Shown: positions 63,410 to 64,000 of the stretch, piece after piece
How positions within the stretch are numbered: position 1 is the stretch's first letter
How the letters are laid out: every line of letters begins with the position of its first letter
NCBI RefSeq assembly: GCF_001263205.1
Contig: NZ_CP012333.1
Location: 8,041,501 to 8,105,500, forward strand
DNA from: Labilithrix luteola
Lineage (GTDB): Bacteria; Myxococcota_A; Polyangia; Polyangiales; Polyangiaceae
Direction of reading: 5' to 3'
DNA: 64,000 nucleotides
Made by a program: the position numbers and the translations under genes
Notes under the pieces: model-generated
What the model saw: the letters and a program-made list of their open reading frames with translations, nothing else
Told to the model about the DNA's origin: nothing
Databases searched by the model: none

Positions 63410-64000
63410 CCTCCTCGCTCACCAGGCCTCCGAATTCGCAGGGCACGGCTACGGTCGCCGTCGACGTCGTCAGCGATGTTCCGGTGCGTCTCGAAGACGT
63501 CGTCGATCGCGATGCGCTGGAAGAGCTCTGCCAGAGCATGCATCGCCTGTTCGGCATCAGCGTCCGCGTCTACACGTCGGAGGGCACGCTCATGGCCAGC
63601 GCGGCGAGCGAGCTCGAGATCTGCCGCTTCGTCAACGACCTGCCCGCGGGCAGGCTGGCGTGCGGAACCACGGTCACCGCGGCCAAGGCTGTCGACCCAG
63701 GTGTCGAGGGCGAGGTCACGCACGGCTGCTTCACCGGTCTCACGTACCGCATCGTGTCACTCGATTACGAAGGCCGTCGCGTCGGCCGGATCGTGCTAGG
63801 CCCCGTCGCGCCGGCCATGCTCGAAGAGGCGCCTCCCTCGCTCGCGAAGACGGTCCCCAAGCTCGACGTCGTCCAGGGCAACGAGCTCCTTACCAAGGTT
63901 CCGCGCGTGAAGTCCGACGCGCTCGGGCGTCTCGCGCATCACCTGAAGACGTCGCTCGAGCTCATCATCTTCAGCAGCCACAAGGCGTACGTGACGAGCA
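63406..64000 (+). CDS. PocR-domain sensor protein, N-terminal part
   Basis: The first 198 residues of a protein that runs off the window. The start is GTG 63406 overlapping the MglA-like stop. After about 35 residues it shows a PocR-type sensory domain: LCQSMHRLFGISVRVYTSEGTLMA, a Cys in EICRF, ACGTT, and HGCFTGLTYRIVSLDYEGRRVGRIVLGP. This PAS-related domain binds small ligands in PocR and in several kinases. The later segment DALGRLAHHLKTSLELIIF may lead into a kinase or output domain. Coupling to an MglA-like GTPase suggests a sensory input to it (inference). Confidence 0.82.
   Translation, partial: MTSSLTRPPNSQGTATVAVDVVSDVPVRLEDVVDRDALEELCQSMHRLFGISVRVYTSEGTLMASAASELEICRFVNDLPAGRLACGTTVTAAKAVDPGVEGEVTHGCFTGLTYRIVSLDYEGRRVGRIVLGPVAPAMLEEAPPSLAKTVPKLDVVQGNELLTKVPRVKSDALGRLAHHLKTSLELIIFSSHKAYVTS

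Overview
The window is about 64 kb of high-GC bacterial chromosome with dense coding on both strands, frequent GTG and TTG starts, and many start/stop overlaps of the ATGA or GTGA type. The gene content points to a myxobacterium, most likely of the Polyangiales (inference, no marker gene was compared). Evidence is a Hanks-type Ser/Thr kinase, an MglA-like GTPase, PAS and receiver histidine kinases, a GspE N-terminal-domain protein, very many lipoproteins with acidic or Ala/Pro-rich linkers, and Lys/Ala histone-like tails. I see no phage, insertion sequence, CRISPR array, rRNA or tRNA gene. Most of the window is ordinary chromosomal backbone with strain- or family-specific lipoproteins between housekeeping genes.

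Left part (1-12.1 kb): the start of a Ser/Thr kinase; a membrane pyrophosphatase (hppA) with a strong terminator; a lipoprotein carrying Sel1 repeats with eight CX7C pairs; a GntR/FCD regulator; a zinc-metalloprotease-like lipoprotein; a small protein with 12-residue repeats ending in nine cysteines at every third position; a gene-poor stretch with a Fur-box-like palindrome; and several unknown proteins, including a 44-residue lipoprotein.

12.1-25 kb: an apparent four-gene minus-strand operon joins aspartate 4-decarboxylase, type II asparaginase, a TRIC/glycine-transporter-type membrane protein and a class V aminotransferase. Together they could convert asparagine to aspartate and then alanine. 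Next come an endonuclease/phosphatase-fold protein, an Omp85-type barrel, a pair of inverted repeat elements with compensated hairpins, lon protease with its terminator, a PAS histidine kinase and a LEA14/WHy lipoprotein.

25-45 kb: a ferritin-like (DUF455) protein overlaps an ATP-grasp protein, followed by a PRPP synthase-like gene, glycogen phosphorylase, a universal stress protein, a TerB-like protein, a DUF2079 membrane protein, a beta-propeller lipoprotein, a divergent LysR/oxidoreductase pair, a QEGLA/DUF1704 protein with an HExxxH site, a two-domain phosphotransferase/P-loop kinase, two coupled CBS proteins and a GspE_N protein.

45-64 kb: an FtsB-like protein; gatB, a receiver-PAS-kinase and a methyltransferase in series; a protein with an H1-like tail; a five-gene operon starting with a homoserine kinase-like gene; an amidase; a YbaK / dynamin-like GTPase / M48 protease cluster; a PEGA-like protein coupled to a peroxiredoxin with a histone-like tail; and an MglA-like GTPase coupled to a PocR-domain protein that runs off the window.
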